Virus record (IMG/VR): IMGVR_UViG_3300025879_000855
Span: 1-26,368 of that record
Source of the DNA: a virus
DNA length: 26,368 nt
Strand: one strand, 5' to 3'
This document shows, piece by piece, positions 1-8,069 of this stretch. A model generated the notes under the pieces. That model was not told the DNA's origin and did no database searches. It saw only the letters and a list, made by a program, of their open reading frames with translations. Made by a program: the position numbers and the translations under genes. How positions within the stretch are numbered: the first letter of the stretch is position 1; the number at the start of each line of letters is the position of its first letter.

Positions 1-250
1 TCTGTGGAGTAGGCGCACAGATAAAGACCACGTGAGGTTTCTCTGTGATTAGATTGTCAACTGTAGTATCATAGATAGGATCTATAATACAATGCTTGAC
101 CATATCATGTAGGAATGCATACTCAACTGCTTTGCCTACAAATCCATGACCAACAATCCCCATGACCAGAGGATTGTTGATACTAATAGGTTCGGGTGTC
201 GCTTCTCCTGTAGGTTTCTCAGGAACGTAATCATCAAAATCATCTGCCAT
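1..250 (-). CDS. Nucleotide-sugar dehydrogenase (UDP-glucose/GDP-mannose dehydrogenase family), N-terminal part
   Basis: Only the first 83 codons are present; the gene runs off the left edge. After a polar leader of about 30 residues comes a Rossmann NAD-binding start, GIVGHGFVGKAVEYAF, followed by a strand ending in VVFICAPTP, the usual N-terminal pattern of the UDP-glucose/GDP-mannose dehydrogenases. Such enzymes oxidise a sugar nucleotide to the uronic acid with two NAD+. The ATG at 250 overlaps the end of the upstream epimerase gene by 11 bases, so the two are probably co-translated and act in the same sugar-nucleotide pathway. The catalytic Cys lies outside the window, so substrate and activity cannot be judged. 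Confidence 0.8.
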   Translation of the reverse strand, partial: MADDFDDYVPEKPTGEATPEPISINNPLVMGIVGHGFVGKAVEYAFLHDMVKHCIIDPIYDTTVDNLITEKPHVVFICAPTPQ

Positions 251-1181
251 TATGATACTCCACATACCAATCGTAAAAATTCTTAATACCAACACTTACA
301 TCTGTTGATGGTTTATATCCAAGTGCTTCAAGTTTACTGGTGTTAGACCAAGTTTCTTGAGTGTCTGCAGGATGCTTAGGCACAAGGTTCTTGATTGCAT
401 CCTTACCTGTGTTCTTCTCAATCTCTGATATGAACTCCATCAACGGCACAGGTTTACCCCGTCCGATATTGAAGATCTCTCCTGCGTCTACGTCATTCCA
501 AATTACACACTCGATACCGTCAAGGATATCTTCTACGTAAGTGAAATCACGCTTCATATCCCCATAATTATACACGGTAATCTCTTCTTCTGCAAGTATC
601 TTTTTCGTAAAGTCAAAGAGTGCCATATCAGGTCTACCCCACGGGCCATATACAGTAAAGAAACGTAGACCAATAGTATGAAGACCCGATGACTGGAACT
701 GACACTCATTTGCCCACTTAGTCCAACCATAAGGGTTTAATTGCTTACCAGTCTCTTTACCTTCTGTCCAAGGTAGTTCACTACCCGCAAATACACAAGA
801 GGTCGATGCATAGATGATACGTGCTTCGGGCGCATGTTTCTTACACATGTCAATCAAGTTCTGAGTAGCATCGATATTATTTGCATGATACTGCTTCTCT
901 TTACCGAACGAGTCGCGCACACCCGCGTGTGCAGCGAGATGGATAATATCCGTAGGTCTGTGCACCATTAGTGCTAATTGAACCGCCTCTTCTTTACGTA
1001 AGTCAGCATAGCGAACATCAATATCAAAATGATCTACTCGATCTTGTTTTAGTTTGGGTTCATACAAATGATCATTAAAGTTGTCGTACCCAACTACGTA
1101 ATGTCCCTGTTTCTTCAGACGGTTCATCAACTGTGATCCGATAAACCCTGCCGCCCCTGTTATTAAAAATTTTCTATCCAT
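240..1181 (-). CDS. NAD-dependent sugar-nucleotide epimerase/dehydratase (extended SDR)
   Basis: A 313-residue extended short-chain dehydrogenase. It opens with the Rossmann motif TGAAGFIG (residues 8-15), then has DxD-type NAD contacts, an ASTSCVFAG segment supplying the catalytic Ser/Thr, and the catalytic YGWTK (YxxxK). Full length matches UDP-glucuronate/UDP-glucose 4-epimerases, which is the closest family by eye, though a dehydratase or another epimerase cannot be excluded. The ATG at 1181 overlaps the stop of the upstream primase-like gene (TAATG) and has an AGGA ribosome site. The next gene is a nucleotide-sugar dehydrogenase, so the pair probably makes an activated uronic acid or epimerised sugar for glycan or virion decoration. 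Confidence 0.88.
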   Translation of the reverse strand: MDRKFLITGAAGFIGSQLMNRLKKQGHYVVGYDNFNDHLYEPKLKQDRVDHFDIDVRYADLRKEEAVQLALMVHRPTDIIHLAAHAGVRDSFGKEKQYHANNIDATQNLIDMCKKHAPEARIIYASTSCVFAGSELPWTEGKETGKQLNPYGWTKWANECQFQSSGLHTIGLRFFTVYGPWGRPDMALFDFTKKILAEEEITVYNYGDMKRDFTYVEDILDGIECVIWNDVDAGEIFNIGRGKPVPLMEFISEIEKNTGKDAIKNLVPKHPADTQETWSNTSKLEALGYKPSTDVSVGIKNFYDWYVEYHNGR

Positions 1182-2125
1182 TATCCGTTCCTGTATATGT
1201 ACTCTAGTGCGCGATCTGCTTCTACCGTAAGAGGACGGTTGTCATACCAATTACCAGTCTCACGATCAAATTCCTTACACATGTCTGCGATTTGTTGTGC
1301 AGTGATGGGATACCCCTTCTCGTATGCACGTCCTGCAAGTGCTACCATAATCTGATACATCTTTGAGTACCAACCCGTACCAGTAATCTGTTGATATTCC
1401 GCTCCCAGTTTCCTAGGCCAGAACGGACAGTCGTGATATGATACCCAATTGATGTCGGTGTTATTTAGACTGTTCTTACGATACTCAACTATTTGCTTCT
1501 GCATCTCTGGTGGTAGTCTATCTAGGAAACTGTTACCTGTTTTTTCTACATATGGATAACTTGCAATAAGTTCAGATACATTAAGAGCAGAACCGCCCCT
1601 ATGATCGAAAATAAAATGAAACGCATTAGGATAACTCGCAGGAACATAATACATTCGTGCAAGATCCTTAGTTTGGGGATCACCGATTTCTCCAAGGTGG
1701 GTGTTGAGAGCATACCAAAACTTTTTAATACGGTCGGACTCGATAACTTCATCAGTACGAAAGACAATCCTAAACTTAGGATGTTCAGTACGAGAAGAGG
1801 CAGTAGAGTATACAACAAAATCATATTTAGAAAATCTGGCAATAAGTTCATTTTTTAAAGATACCAGATCAGGAGAAAAAACATGATCATCCACATCAAC
1901 AGCGCACCAACCACCCCAATATAAAGTAGACTTATTAGAACGCGTGCTATTGGTTTCAAAAATAGCAGGAGTAATAAGAGGACTAGAATTATTTCCACCT
2001 TTCTCACCTTTTTGTTCAGACAGACCATACAGCAGTTCAACAAACTTATCCCACGTAGGAAGAGATACCTTCCTGTGGGTCTTGTTATCAAACTGAGATT
2101 TAAATATAGTTAATTCATAATTCAT
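1181..2125 (-). CDS. AEP primase-like (PrimPol/PriCT-type) protein
   Basis: 314 residues. Residues 74-81 (CAVDVDDH) fit the DxD metal motif of archaeo-eukaryotic primases. Residues 106-122 (YSTASSRTEHPKFRIVF) resemble the 'STxSHTPExPRxRxV' segment of phage AEP primases. DPQTKDLARMYYVP (149-162) resembles their 'D.xxKDxxRxxYxP' segment. The C-terminal third (about 250-312) looks like the helical PriCT region. No helicase domain is fused. T4 itself uses the TOPRIM primase gp61, so a stand-alone AEP-like protein is unexpected; it may be a primase-like or replication-regulatory protein. There is no clear ribosome site before the ATG; a promoter -10 lies about 7 bases upstream, suggesting a leaderless message. 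The family call comes from motif recognition only. Confidence 0.6.
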   Translation of the reverse strand: MNYELTIFKSQFDNKTHRKVSLPTWDKFVELLYGLSEQKGEKGGNNSSPLITPAIFETNSTRSNKSTLYWGGWCAVDVDDHVFSPDLVSLKNELIARFSKYDFVVYSTASSRTEHPKFRIVFRTDEVIESDRIKKFWYALNTHLGEIGDPQTKDLARMYYVPASYPNAFHFIFDHRGGSALNVSELIASYPYVEKTGNSFLDRLPPEMQKQIVEYRKNSLNNTDINWVSYHDCPFWPRKLGAEYQQITGTGWYSKMYQIMVALAGRAYEKGYPITAQQIADMCKEFDRETGNWYDNRPLTVEADRALEYIYRNG

Positions 2126-2131
2126 AGATAC

Positions 2132-2160
2132 ATGCTATCATAACAATAGTCACTTGTCAA
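2132..2160 (-). promoter_or_regulatory. Sigma70-type promoter before the AEP-like gene
   Basis: On the minus strand, TTGACA (2160-2155) is separated by 17 bases from TAGCAT (2137-2132). An overlapping extended -10, TGTTATGAT, is also present. It overlaps the end of the upstream methyltransferase gene. Transcription would start within a few bases of the ATG at 2125. Confidence 0.6.
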
Positions 2161-2710
2161 CCTTTACGAGAGTCATTCTATTGGTCTGTTGAACACCCTT
2201 GAATGTAGACAGATACTCAAACTCTTTTGCTATGCTATAATATCCTGCAGACACGAATTTATTAACACATCGTCTAACTTCATCTAACTCAGTATTGTCG
2301 TACATAACATAATCTGCATTTACTACAAATGCTGCCAGCGTATCTTCGTATGCGTTGCTGTATGTATGATTACCATCGATATAAACTAAATCGAATTTAC
2401 GCTTAGGAAACTCGGTGACGATCTCCGGAGATGCCTTACATATGACCTTCACATTAGAATATATTGATTCTATTCGAGGGCCATGCTTATCTCCACGTGG
2501 ATGATTGGTGGGATAGCAAGATACGATATCAACATCCTTTTCAAGCAACTCTGCCCAGTAAGTCGTTGAGTGACCCGCATAGAACCCGATCTCAAGCAGA
2601 GACGTGGGTTGAGCAATATCAATAGTCTCTTGTAATATATTAAAGAGTTCATCTGTGGCGGGCAGATATCCCCACCCCGTCTCGTCCCATATCAAGTGGT
2701 CTAATTTCAT
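2150..2710 (-). CDS. Class I SAM-dependent methyltransferase (Methyltransf_24-like)
   Basis: 186 residues with a SAM-binding motif [13 protein letters not shown] (about 38-49), and a later [12 protein letters not shown] segment followed by an acidic residue pattern. This is the arrangement of the Methyltransf_24 group, which often acts on sugars or small molecules in glycan clusters. A YVMYDN strand follows as the usual strand 5. The ATG overlaps the DNA polymerase stop (ATGA), so expression is coupled to gene 43. The substrate is unknown; sugar-nucleotide genes two and three places downstream make a sugar O-methyltransferase a reasonable guess. Confidence 0.75.
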   Translation of the reverse strand: MKLDHLIWDETGWGYLPATDELFNILQETIDIAQPTSLLEIGFYAGHSTTYWAELLEKDVDIVSCYPTNHPRGDKHGPRIESIYSNVKVICKASPEIVTEFPKRKFDLVYIDGNHTYSNAYEDTLAAFVVNADYVMYDNTELDEVRRCVNKFVSAGYYSIAKEFEYLSTFKGVQQTNRMTLVKVDK

Positions 2711-5178
2711 CCGAAGAAATCTTCCAATGTCGCCTTAGGTTCAGCGACCCAACCCACCGCATCAAGAATAGGTGTGAGTGGGTCAATGAATGTCTTCTCG
2801 AACATCAGGTCATAATTGATGTGGCCATGTAGTCCTAACTCGGGCGGTAGATACTGAGGAAAAGATATCACGTTCTCCCCCAATAGGTTCGGCATCTTCA
2901 GGTAGACAAACTTGATCTTCTCACCGTTCTGTACTAGTTCGTATTTCTTGGTGAGAGATTTTTCTTTGACACCCTTATTATACATCAAGGCACCACGCAC
3001 ATGGATAGGTGTACCTTTCTTGTACGTCATTTTGCGGTCAGACCATTTACTAACCTCAGATACTCCACGAGGAAACGAGATGTCTTCGGGTGGTAAGTTC
3101 TTGAAATGGGACTTAAAGTCGGAAATGTATCGCTGTGTATCTGATTCGGTACCTTGTATGATGACTCGGAATATCTCCTTCATCTTGTCACGGACGACAG
3201 AAGGAGTCGATGACTTGATCGCTTCGATGCCCATCATCTTGAGTTTGGGTTGCGAGTACTGGACACCCTCGTTGTTGTGGACGTTCAGGATGTAACGCTT
3301 CTTCGCCATCCAGATACCACGGTCTGCGATAACCTCACGACCCATCTCCATACGATTGCTATACGCATTAGTTATGGTTGCGAACTCTGCATATGATTTC
3401 TCCAGAACCTTCTCGAAGTGCTCAGACGAAATCTTATCAAGAAACTTAACAGGATCTTTGGGATTGAACTTCTTTACCAGATCGCCCATGCGGATATACA
3501 GAGAGTCGGTGTCGATCGCAACAACATAATCTTCATCAGTTTTGAGAAGTTTCTGCATCTCATCGTTGACTGCACGTTCTGCCCATTTGATAGATAACTG
3601 ACCCGCAAGAGTGATCGACTCAGCAACACGTTGATCAAAGTAACGGAAGAACCGATTGCCCAGTGCACCATAGAGAGAGTTCATAAGAATCTTAATGGCC
3701 ATCTGCTGGTTGTTGAGCGAGGTGATACGATACTCAAGTTCCTTAGATGGATTGTTCTGCATTGCTTGCTGTGCATCCAACATCTGCGTCTTGATGATTC
3801 GACGTTCAGAATAGTACTGCTCAATGATAGAGGGAACCACACCTTTACGATCTTTCGCAAATCGAATGCCAGTAGGAGCGAGCGTGTAGTCTTTATCTGA
3901 CACGTCAACCTCTCGGTTCAGAAACTTATCTACGGACACATCGTTATGGAATCCATCGAGTACAGTCTCCGGAGACATGTTGTACTGGACAATGATATTG
4001 GGATACAGAGAGTTCAGGTCAAAGGATGTTACCCAGTCGTGTGAACCTACCTGTGGGTCTTTCACATACGCGCCTGGATATGAAGTCTTGGGTTTCTCGG
4101 TCTTGGGTGGTACCACGATCTTCTTCTGGTTCAGCATTCGATAGATGATCGAATCCCAGATAGCAGTAGTACCAAGGGTATCGGTATAGTTCACACCTGC
4201 CTTGTAGGCCATAGTCAAGATGAGAGAGATCAGGTCAAGTTTCTCGTCTAAGAGGTGAACCAGTTCTACGTCTCGAATGTTATAGTCAATGAACTTCTGA
4301 TAGTCTTCCTTATACAAAGTATGCAGGTTACCGTGCTCTTCGTAGGATAGTTTGTTCTTACCCAGTTCCACATATGCGATATGATCGAGACGATACGACT
4401 CTTGTTGCGTATAGGTAAACTTCTTGTAAACCTCAAGGTAGTCAAGGATCTCGACGCCTTCTAGAATCCACCGCTGATTGGTCTTGCCGTGCAGGGTGAA
4501 GTTCCGCTCACGGATGAGACCCCACGGAGACATACGCTTCGCCATAGTCTGCTCGCCCGTCAGTTTAGTCATACGGTTGACCAGATACGGGATATCGAAA
4601 CCAGACACGTTCCAACCAGTTACGATATCAGGAGTATGGGTAGACCAGTATTGGACAAACTTCTGAAGTAGGTCGAACTCGTTATCGCACGTGATATAGA
4701 GTACATTGTCTTGAGTAGGAGTATACTGCCCCAATCCCCAGACCCAATACTCACCGTTGTTCCGACGAATAGCAATAGAGATAACTGGATGCTCTGCGCT
4801 CTCGGGTTGAGGGAATCCAGAGTCGGACGCAACCTCGATATCGATATTCATCACGTCAACCATACTACGGTCAAACGGAATATCGTTCGGGAACTTTTCA
4901 GTAATAAACTGAGCGACATAGTTGGTGTTACCGTGTATGGCAACGTTCGAGACACCAGAATATCGCTTCTCGAAATCCTTGGCCTCGTCTATGGAGTCGA
5001 ACTGACACTCGGTCACGGGTAGACCATCGAGTGTAGTCCACCCTGTCGCACCTTGTCCAGAAATGTAAAGTTTGGGTTTGAACGCGACACGCTCGGTAAT
5101 TTTTTCACCGTCACGATATCCACGATACAAAATCTTGTTGCCGTATCGCACGGCAGAGGTATAGAATTCTTTAGTCAT
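2707..5178 (-). CDS. 43: DNA polymerase, family B (T4 gp43)
   Basis: The replicative polymerase with 3'-5' exonuclease. Visible are Exo I NIDIEVAS, Exo [15 protein letters not shown], Exo [11 protein letters not shown], polymerase motif [11 protein letters not shown], motif [14 protein letters not shown] and motif C AIDTDSLY. The C-terminus, ATLEDFFG, resembles the sliding-clamp-binding tail of T4 gp43 (SLDDFLF). I chose the ATG at 5178 (823 residues) because MTKEFY aligns with the MKEFY start of T4 gp43; an in-frame ATG at 5187 and a TTG at 5214 are alternatives. The protein is shorter than T4 gp43 (898). Its gene has its own promoter, which overlaps the terminator of the preceding gene. Confidence 0.97.
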   Translation of the reverse strand: MTKEFYTSAVRYGNKILYRGYRDGEKITERVAFKPKLYISGQGATGWTTLDGLPVTECQFDSIDEAKDFEKRYSGVSNVAIHGNTNYVAQFITEKFPNDIPFDRSMVDVMNIDIEVASDSGFPQPESAEHPVISIAIRRNNGEYWVWGLGQYTPTQDNVLYITCDNEFDLLQKFVQYWSTHTPDIVTGWNVSGFDIPYLVNRMTKLTGEQTMAKRMSPWGLIRERNFTLHGKTNQRWILEGVEILDYLEVYKKFTYTQQESYRLDHIAYVELGKNKLSYEEHGNLHTLYKEDYQKFIDYNIRDVELVHLLDEKLDLISLILTMAYKAGVNYTDTLGTTAIWDSIIYRMLNQKKIVVPPKTEKPKTSYPGAYVKDPQVGSHDWVTSFDLNSLYPNIIVQYNMSPETVLDGFHNDVSVDKFLNREVDVSDKDYTLAPTGIRFAKDRKGVVPSIIEQYYSERRIIKTQMLDAQQAMQNNPSKELEYRITSLNNQQMAIKILMNSLYGALGNRFFRYFDQRVAESITLAGQLSIKWAERAVNDEMQKLLKTDEDYVVAIDTDSLYIRMGDLVKKFNPKDPVKFLDKISSEHFEKVLEKSYAEFATITNAYSNRMEMGREVIADRGIWMAKKRYILNVHNNEGVQYSQPKLKMMGIEAIKSSTPSVVRDKMKEIFRVIIQGTESDTQRYISDFKSHFKNLPPEDISFPRGVSEVSKWSDRKMTYKKGTPIHVRGALMYNKGVKEKSLTKKYELVQNGEKIKFVYLKMPNLLGENVISFPQYLPPELGLHGHINYDLMFEKTFIDPLTPILDAVGWVAEPKATLEDFFG

Positions 5179-5185
5179 GTGATCC

Positions 5186-5214
5186 ATTATAATTGAAAAG
5201 GGGGTTGTTGTCAA
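5186..5214 (-). promoter_or_regulatory. Sigma70-type promoter of the DNA polymerase gene, overlapping a terminator
   Basis: Minus-strand TTGACA (5214-5209), 17-base spacer, TATAAT (5191-5186). The -35 lies in the loop and 3' arm of the hairpin listed at 5196-5219. The predicted start point is at 5178-5179, on the ATG chosen for gene 43, so this promoter would give a leaderless message. Confidence 0.75.
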
Positions 5215-5219
5215 CCCCC
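5196..5219 (-). terminator. Intrinsic terminator after the ParB-like gene
   Basis: On the minus strand GGGGGTTG pairs perfectly with CAACCCCC around an ACAA loop, followed by TTTT. It sits just after the stop of the ParB-like gene and shares bases with the gene 43 promoter. Confidence 0.8.
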
Positions 5220-5227
5220 GTGTAATA

Positions 5228-6112
5228 TTATATATTTTGTGGATTCTCTAGGAACTTACGATAGAATCCTTTTTTGGAGAGTCGTGCATGGTCGAAGTGA
5301 CTAATATTTACTCCCAGTTCAGTCTCGCCATCACCAGACTTATCTAGACGATCACTTGCAACACATAGTAACTGATACATGAATGTTGCACGTCCCGCAT
5401 TACTCATTTCCCATGAGTTTTTAGCAAAGAATTTATAAAAGTCGTCACTAAGTGTGCACGGAGTATTTCGCAAAATGTGATCTGCAAGTATAGTTAGGAA
5501 ATCATTTACGATGTCTGCTCGATCATTCATGACCATGAGGGCGGCCCAACACGCAAAGTTTCTGCGATAGGGAGAGTACTGCGCCACGTTATCGAAGAAT
5601 TCATCGATCAGTGTATTTCCTTCCTTCACATACACCGAGAACCTTTCCCAGTAATCAATAGCATTACCCATATTCAAGGCAGGCATACCACGGCGCTTAA
5701 CAAACTCACTGAGAGTGGTAATTTCACTTGACAACGCGTGTGGGTACTTGCGTTGGATCTCATCACCCGCAGTACGTTTACGTGCCTCTGCACCTTTTGT
5801 AAACGAGTCTGGTAAAACTCCCGTGACTACAGGAACTTCTACAGTCAAACCCATGTCTACGATTACCTGCAATCTATGTTGATATTCAGTAATATTTCCA
5901 TTGGTGTTAAAGCGCAATGCATCACCGTCCCAAATGAAACCTTCTTTTAGTACGGATTTTTTGATAGCACGTACCTGTGATTGCTTCATCAGACGGTTAT
6001 CCTTGTTGTGATTATCAAGGATATACTTTGCTAGTTCAGGCGTCATTATAATAATGAACGTCTGCCTCTCTTTTGTTTTAGGATCAAATCCTAAGTCTAC
6101 TTTCATTGCCAT
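5228..6112 (-). CDS. ParB/DGQHR-like domain protein
   Basis: 294 residues. The N-terminal 100 residues follow the pattern of phage ParB-like proteins: [10 protein letters not shown], an 'NR' segment ([16 protein letters not shown]), '[11 protein letters not shown]', then [15 protein letters not shown] where the family usually has '(D)GQHRL'. The Gly of GQHR is replaced by Tyr here, so catalytic activity is uncertain. The rest is helical with no motif I recognise. The start at 6112 has a good ribosome site (GGAGAG). It follows the CmoA-like gene by 63 bases and ends at a terminator. ParB-like domains recur beside phage DNA-modification genes, so a role in the neighbouring modification system is possible but unproven. 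Confidence 0.65.
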   Translation of the reverse strand: MAMKVDLGFDPKTKERQTFIIIMTPELAKYILDNHNKDNRLMKQSQVRAIKKSVLKEGFIWDGDALRFNTNGNITEYQHRLQVIVDMGLTVEVPVVTGVLPDSFTKGAEARKRTAGDEIQRKYPHALSSEITTLSEFVKRRGMPALNMGNAIDYWERFSVYVKEGNTLIDEFFDNVAQYSPYRRNFACWAALMVMNDRADIVNDFLTILADHILRNTPCTLSDDFYKFFAKNSWEMSNAGRATFMYQLLCVASDRLDKSGDGETELGVNISHFDHARLSKKGFYRKFLENPQNI

Positions 6113-6175
6113 ATTTCGTCTCTCCTATTCTATGACATTTGTGATATAGTATCAGAACAACCAATAGTTCATCAA

Positions 6176-6880
6176 CTATTTTATTGCAATCGCACCAACG
6201 AATTGATGGTTTTGCCAGAACGGTTGAATATCTTGAAAACCCGCAGTCAACAATAGATTGCGCAGTTCATTCCAAGTATTCGGTTTCAACATGGATCGAA
6301 GTTCTTGCTCTTTGTCCATGATGTCTTCTGCAGTGAAGTTCTGTCTCTTGTAATCATAATGAGAAAAGGTAAGTATCTGTTGCATTCTCGCAGACTCAGC
6401 AACAGTCTTCTCTGCAAATATAAAAGCACCGCCGTCAATCAGTGCTTGGTAGATCTCTTGTACCACGGACTGTCTAGATTGACGTGGCATGAATTGTAGG
6501 GTGAATATAGATGTAACTAGACTACAGTCACATGGCCACGAGAAGTCGCGTATATCTTCAATAAAGAACTCTGCTTTCAGGTCTTCATTAGCACACTGAG
6601 TTTGACGCTCTGCAAGAGCATTCTCAAATCCCACTGCATACTCTACCCCGTAGATCCTTGCATTAGGGGATGTCGCTTTATTGTACTTCGCCATTTCATA
6701 AATGGTCTTACCAGTAGAACAACCAATATCAACAACAGACGTATTATCTTCAATGAAGTATTTGCTCATTGAAATTATGTCTTTATGTAGATCAGAATAA
6801 CCTCGTATACTCTGATCAATGTGATTGTCGAACCCTTCTTCACGATGCGCGAAAGAAAAGTCAGGTTTATGCCCGTTCAT
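6176..6880 (-). CDS. cmoA: CmoA homologue (carboxy-SAM synthase-like)
   Basis: 234 residues, alignable by eye with E. coli CmoA (247) over nearly its whole length. Shared are FDNHIDQSIRGYSDLHKDII (17-36) against FPDMIQRSVPGYSNII, the SAM loop DIGCSTG (51-57), EDIRD (108-112), FTLQF (126-130), IYQALIDGGAFIFAEK (143-158), HYDYKRQN (174-181) and a final AGF...FW...F.GAIAIK. CmoA converts SAM plus prephenate to carboxy-S-adenosylmethionine (Cx-SAM), normally used by CmoB on tRNA U34. The Cx-SAM-binding Arg199 of E. coli has no certain partner: R195 (in RSML) matches if a gap is allowed, but a gapless alignment puts Glu there. The start at 6880 (AAAGG site) overlaps the cytosine methyltransferase gene by 14 bases, so the two are coupled. 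No CmoB is visible here. Confidence 0.85.
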   Translation of the reverse strand: MNGHKPDFSFAHREEGFDNHIDQSIRGYSDLHKDIISMSKYFIEDNTSVVDIGCSTGKTIYEMAKYNKATSPNARIYGVEYAVGFENALAERQTQCANEDLKAEFFIEDIRDFSWPCDCSLVTSIFTLQFMPRQSRQSVVQEIYQALIDGGAFIFAEKTVAESARMQQILTFSHYDYKRQNFTAEDIMDKEQELRSMLKPNTWNELRNLLLTAGFQDIQPFWQNHQFVGAIAIK

Positions 6881-8015
6881 TATATACCTTTAATATGTTC
6901 TCATATACTGCTTCAGCGACAGACTTCATCAATAATGGGGGAACCATGCGACCGATACGCTCTGCCTTCTGATCCCATTTACCAGTCAACTTATAATCAT
7001 CTGGTAAAGACATTATACGTTTTAATTCACCCAATGTCAACTTTCTTGGTTCGCACCAGTGGAATACCCCCGCAGTTGTAGCACCAGATCCCATAGCAGT
7101 CAGAGTAGGTGACGGGTGATTAAGAGATGCTCGCTTCAGGTTGAAGTGGTGTTTCTTGGGGTGATAATCATATCCATGCAATACCTTCTCAGGGAAAGTC
7201 GGCATTGCAGAACCAGTGACAGACCAGTACTTTGTTTTCATAAACTTCTCGGTAAGCAAGTCAACCTCTTCTTGATCATACTCTAGACCATCGATAACAT
7301 CCTTTATAGGAACAACAGTCTTACCCGCTTCGGGAAAATAGTTAGGTAGATTCATGAAGTTGATGCCAACTACATCTGCTACGTCTTGACGTACCCCAAT
7401 AAAAATTACACGAGAACGAGTTTGGGATACCCCATAGTAACGAGAGTCTAATACTTCTGCGTGTACCTCATACCCAATCTTCGTAAAGGTGTTGTTGATC
7501 TTATTGAAATACTGCTTGGCCTCACCAATAGTTAGACCCTTGACATTCTCTGCAACAATAACCTTTGGACGAATAACATCTGCGACACGAAGAAACTCAA
7601 AGAACAGATCTTCAATGTTTTCAACCATCTTGCCATCAGAGTACTTCTTGGTTTGACCCCACCCATCCGAGTGAGTGTTACCTTTAGTTTGTGCTAATTT
7701 GCCCGACACAGAGAATGCCGAGCATGGAGGTGACCCGTCTAGGATATCCAACTCTCCAGACTTGAGTCCCGAAATTTCTAGGAACTCTTCTCCACTCAAC
7801 TCTTTGATGTCGTCGGGGATGATTGGAGTGTCTGGATAATTCTCAGCGTAGGTGTTACGCGCCTCTTCTACAAACTCATTAATACAGAGGATTTTACCAC
7901 CAGCGAGACGGTATCCAGTAGACGAGCCACCCCCACCTGCAAAGGTAGAAATGACATTAAACTTATTTTGATTTGACGCATCTAGTACGTCAGATATTGT
8001 ATATGGGGTATACAT
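6867..8015 (-). CDS. C5-cytosine DNA methyltransferase with Arg in motif X; candidate DNA carboxymethyltransferase
   Basis: 382 residues with the C5-MTase motifs in order: I STFAGGGGSSTGY (23-35); IV DGSPPCSAFS with nucleophile C98; VI AENV (155-158); VIII QTRSRVIFIG (198-207); a target-recognition region of about 210-320; IX around RKLTLGELKRIMSLP; and X ERIGRMVPPLLM (352-363). Motif X is normally 'GN': here Asn is replaced by Arg356 (codon CGC, bases 6950-6948, two changes from any Asn codon). The equivalent Asn in M.HhaI (N304) and M.MpeI (N374) lies at the SAM pocket, and M.MpeI N374K is known to accept carboxy-SAM. With the CmoA homologue overlapping downstream, I infer transfer of a carboxymethyl group to cytosine. 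An ordinary m5C enzyme remains possible. The start has a good ribosome site (AGGTGAAG) and a consensus promoter. Confidence 0.93.
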   Translation of the reverse strand: MYTPYTISDVLDASNQNKFNVISTFAGGGGSSTGYRLAGGKILCINEFVEEARNTYAENYPDTPIIPDDIKELSGEEFLEISGLKSGELDILDGSPPCSAFSVSGKLAQTKGNTHSDGWGQTKKYSDGKMVENIEDLFFEFLRVADVIRPKVIVAENVKGLTIGEAKQYFNKINNTFTKIGYEVHAEVLDSRYYGVSQTRSRVIFIGVRQDVADVVGINFMNLPNYFPEAGKTVVPIKDVIDGLEYDQEEVDLLTEKFMKTKYWSVTGSAMPTFPEKVLHGYDYHPKKHHFNLKRASLNHPSPTLTAMGSGATTAGVFHWCEPRKLTLGELKRIMSLPDDYKLTGKWDQKAERIGRMVPPLLMKSVAEAVYENILKVYNERA

Positions 8016-8040
8016 GCTTCACCTGTCATCATTTATAAAC

Positions 8041-8069
8041 ATTATACTACAATGAATGTGGGTTGTCAA
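8041..8069 (-). promoter_or_regulatory. Consensus sigma70 promoter for the methyltransferase-CmoA pair
   Basis: Minus-strand TTGACA (8069-8064), 17-base spacer, TATAAT (8046-8041): a perfect consensus. Start point is predicted near 8034, giving a leader of about 20 bases with an AGGTGAAG site before the ATG at 8015. This separates the pair from the glycosyltransferase genes upstream and suggests host-polymerase-driven early expression. Confidence 0.85.

Noticed and set aside
2912-3295. Plus-strand open frame of 127 codons inside the polymerase gene
   Set aside because: It is antisense to conserved polymerase coding sequence, has no ribosome site and resembles no protein; the same holds for the other opposite-strand frames in this window.
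6163-6180. Perfect 7-bp inverted repeat at the CmoA-like stop
   Set aside because: AATAGTT and AACTATT can pair, but no T-run follows and the stem is AT-rich, so it is not a convincing terminator. A poor TTGATG-18-TACTAT promoter overlaps it but is too weak to list.
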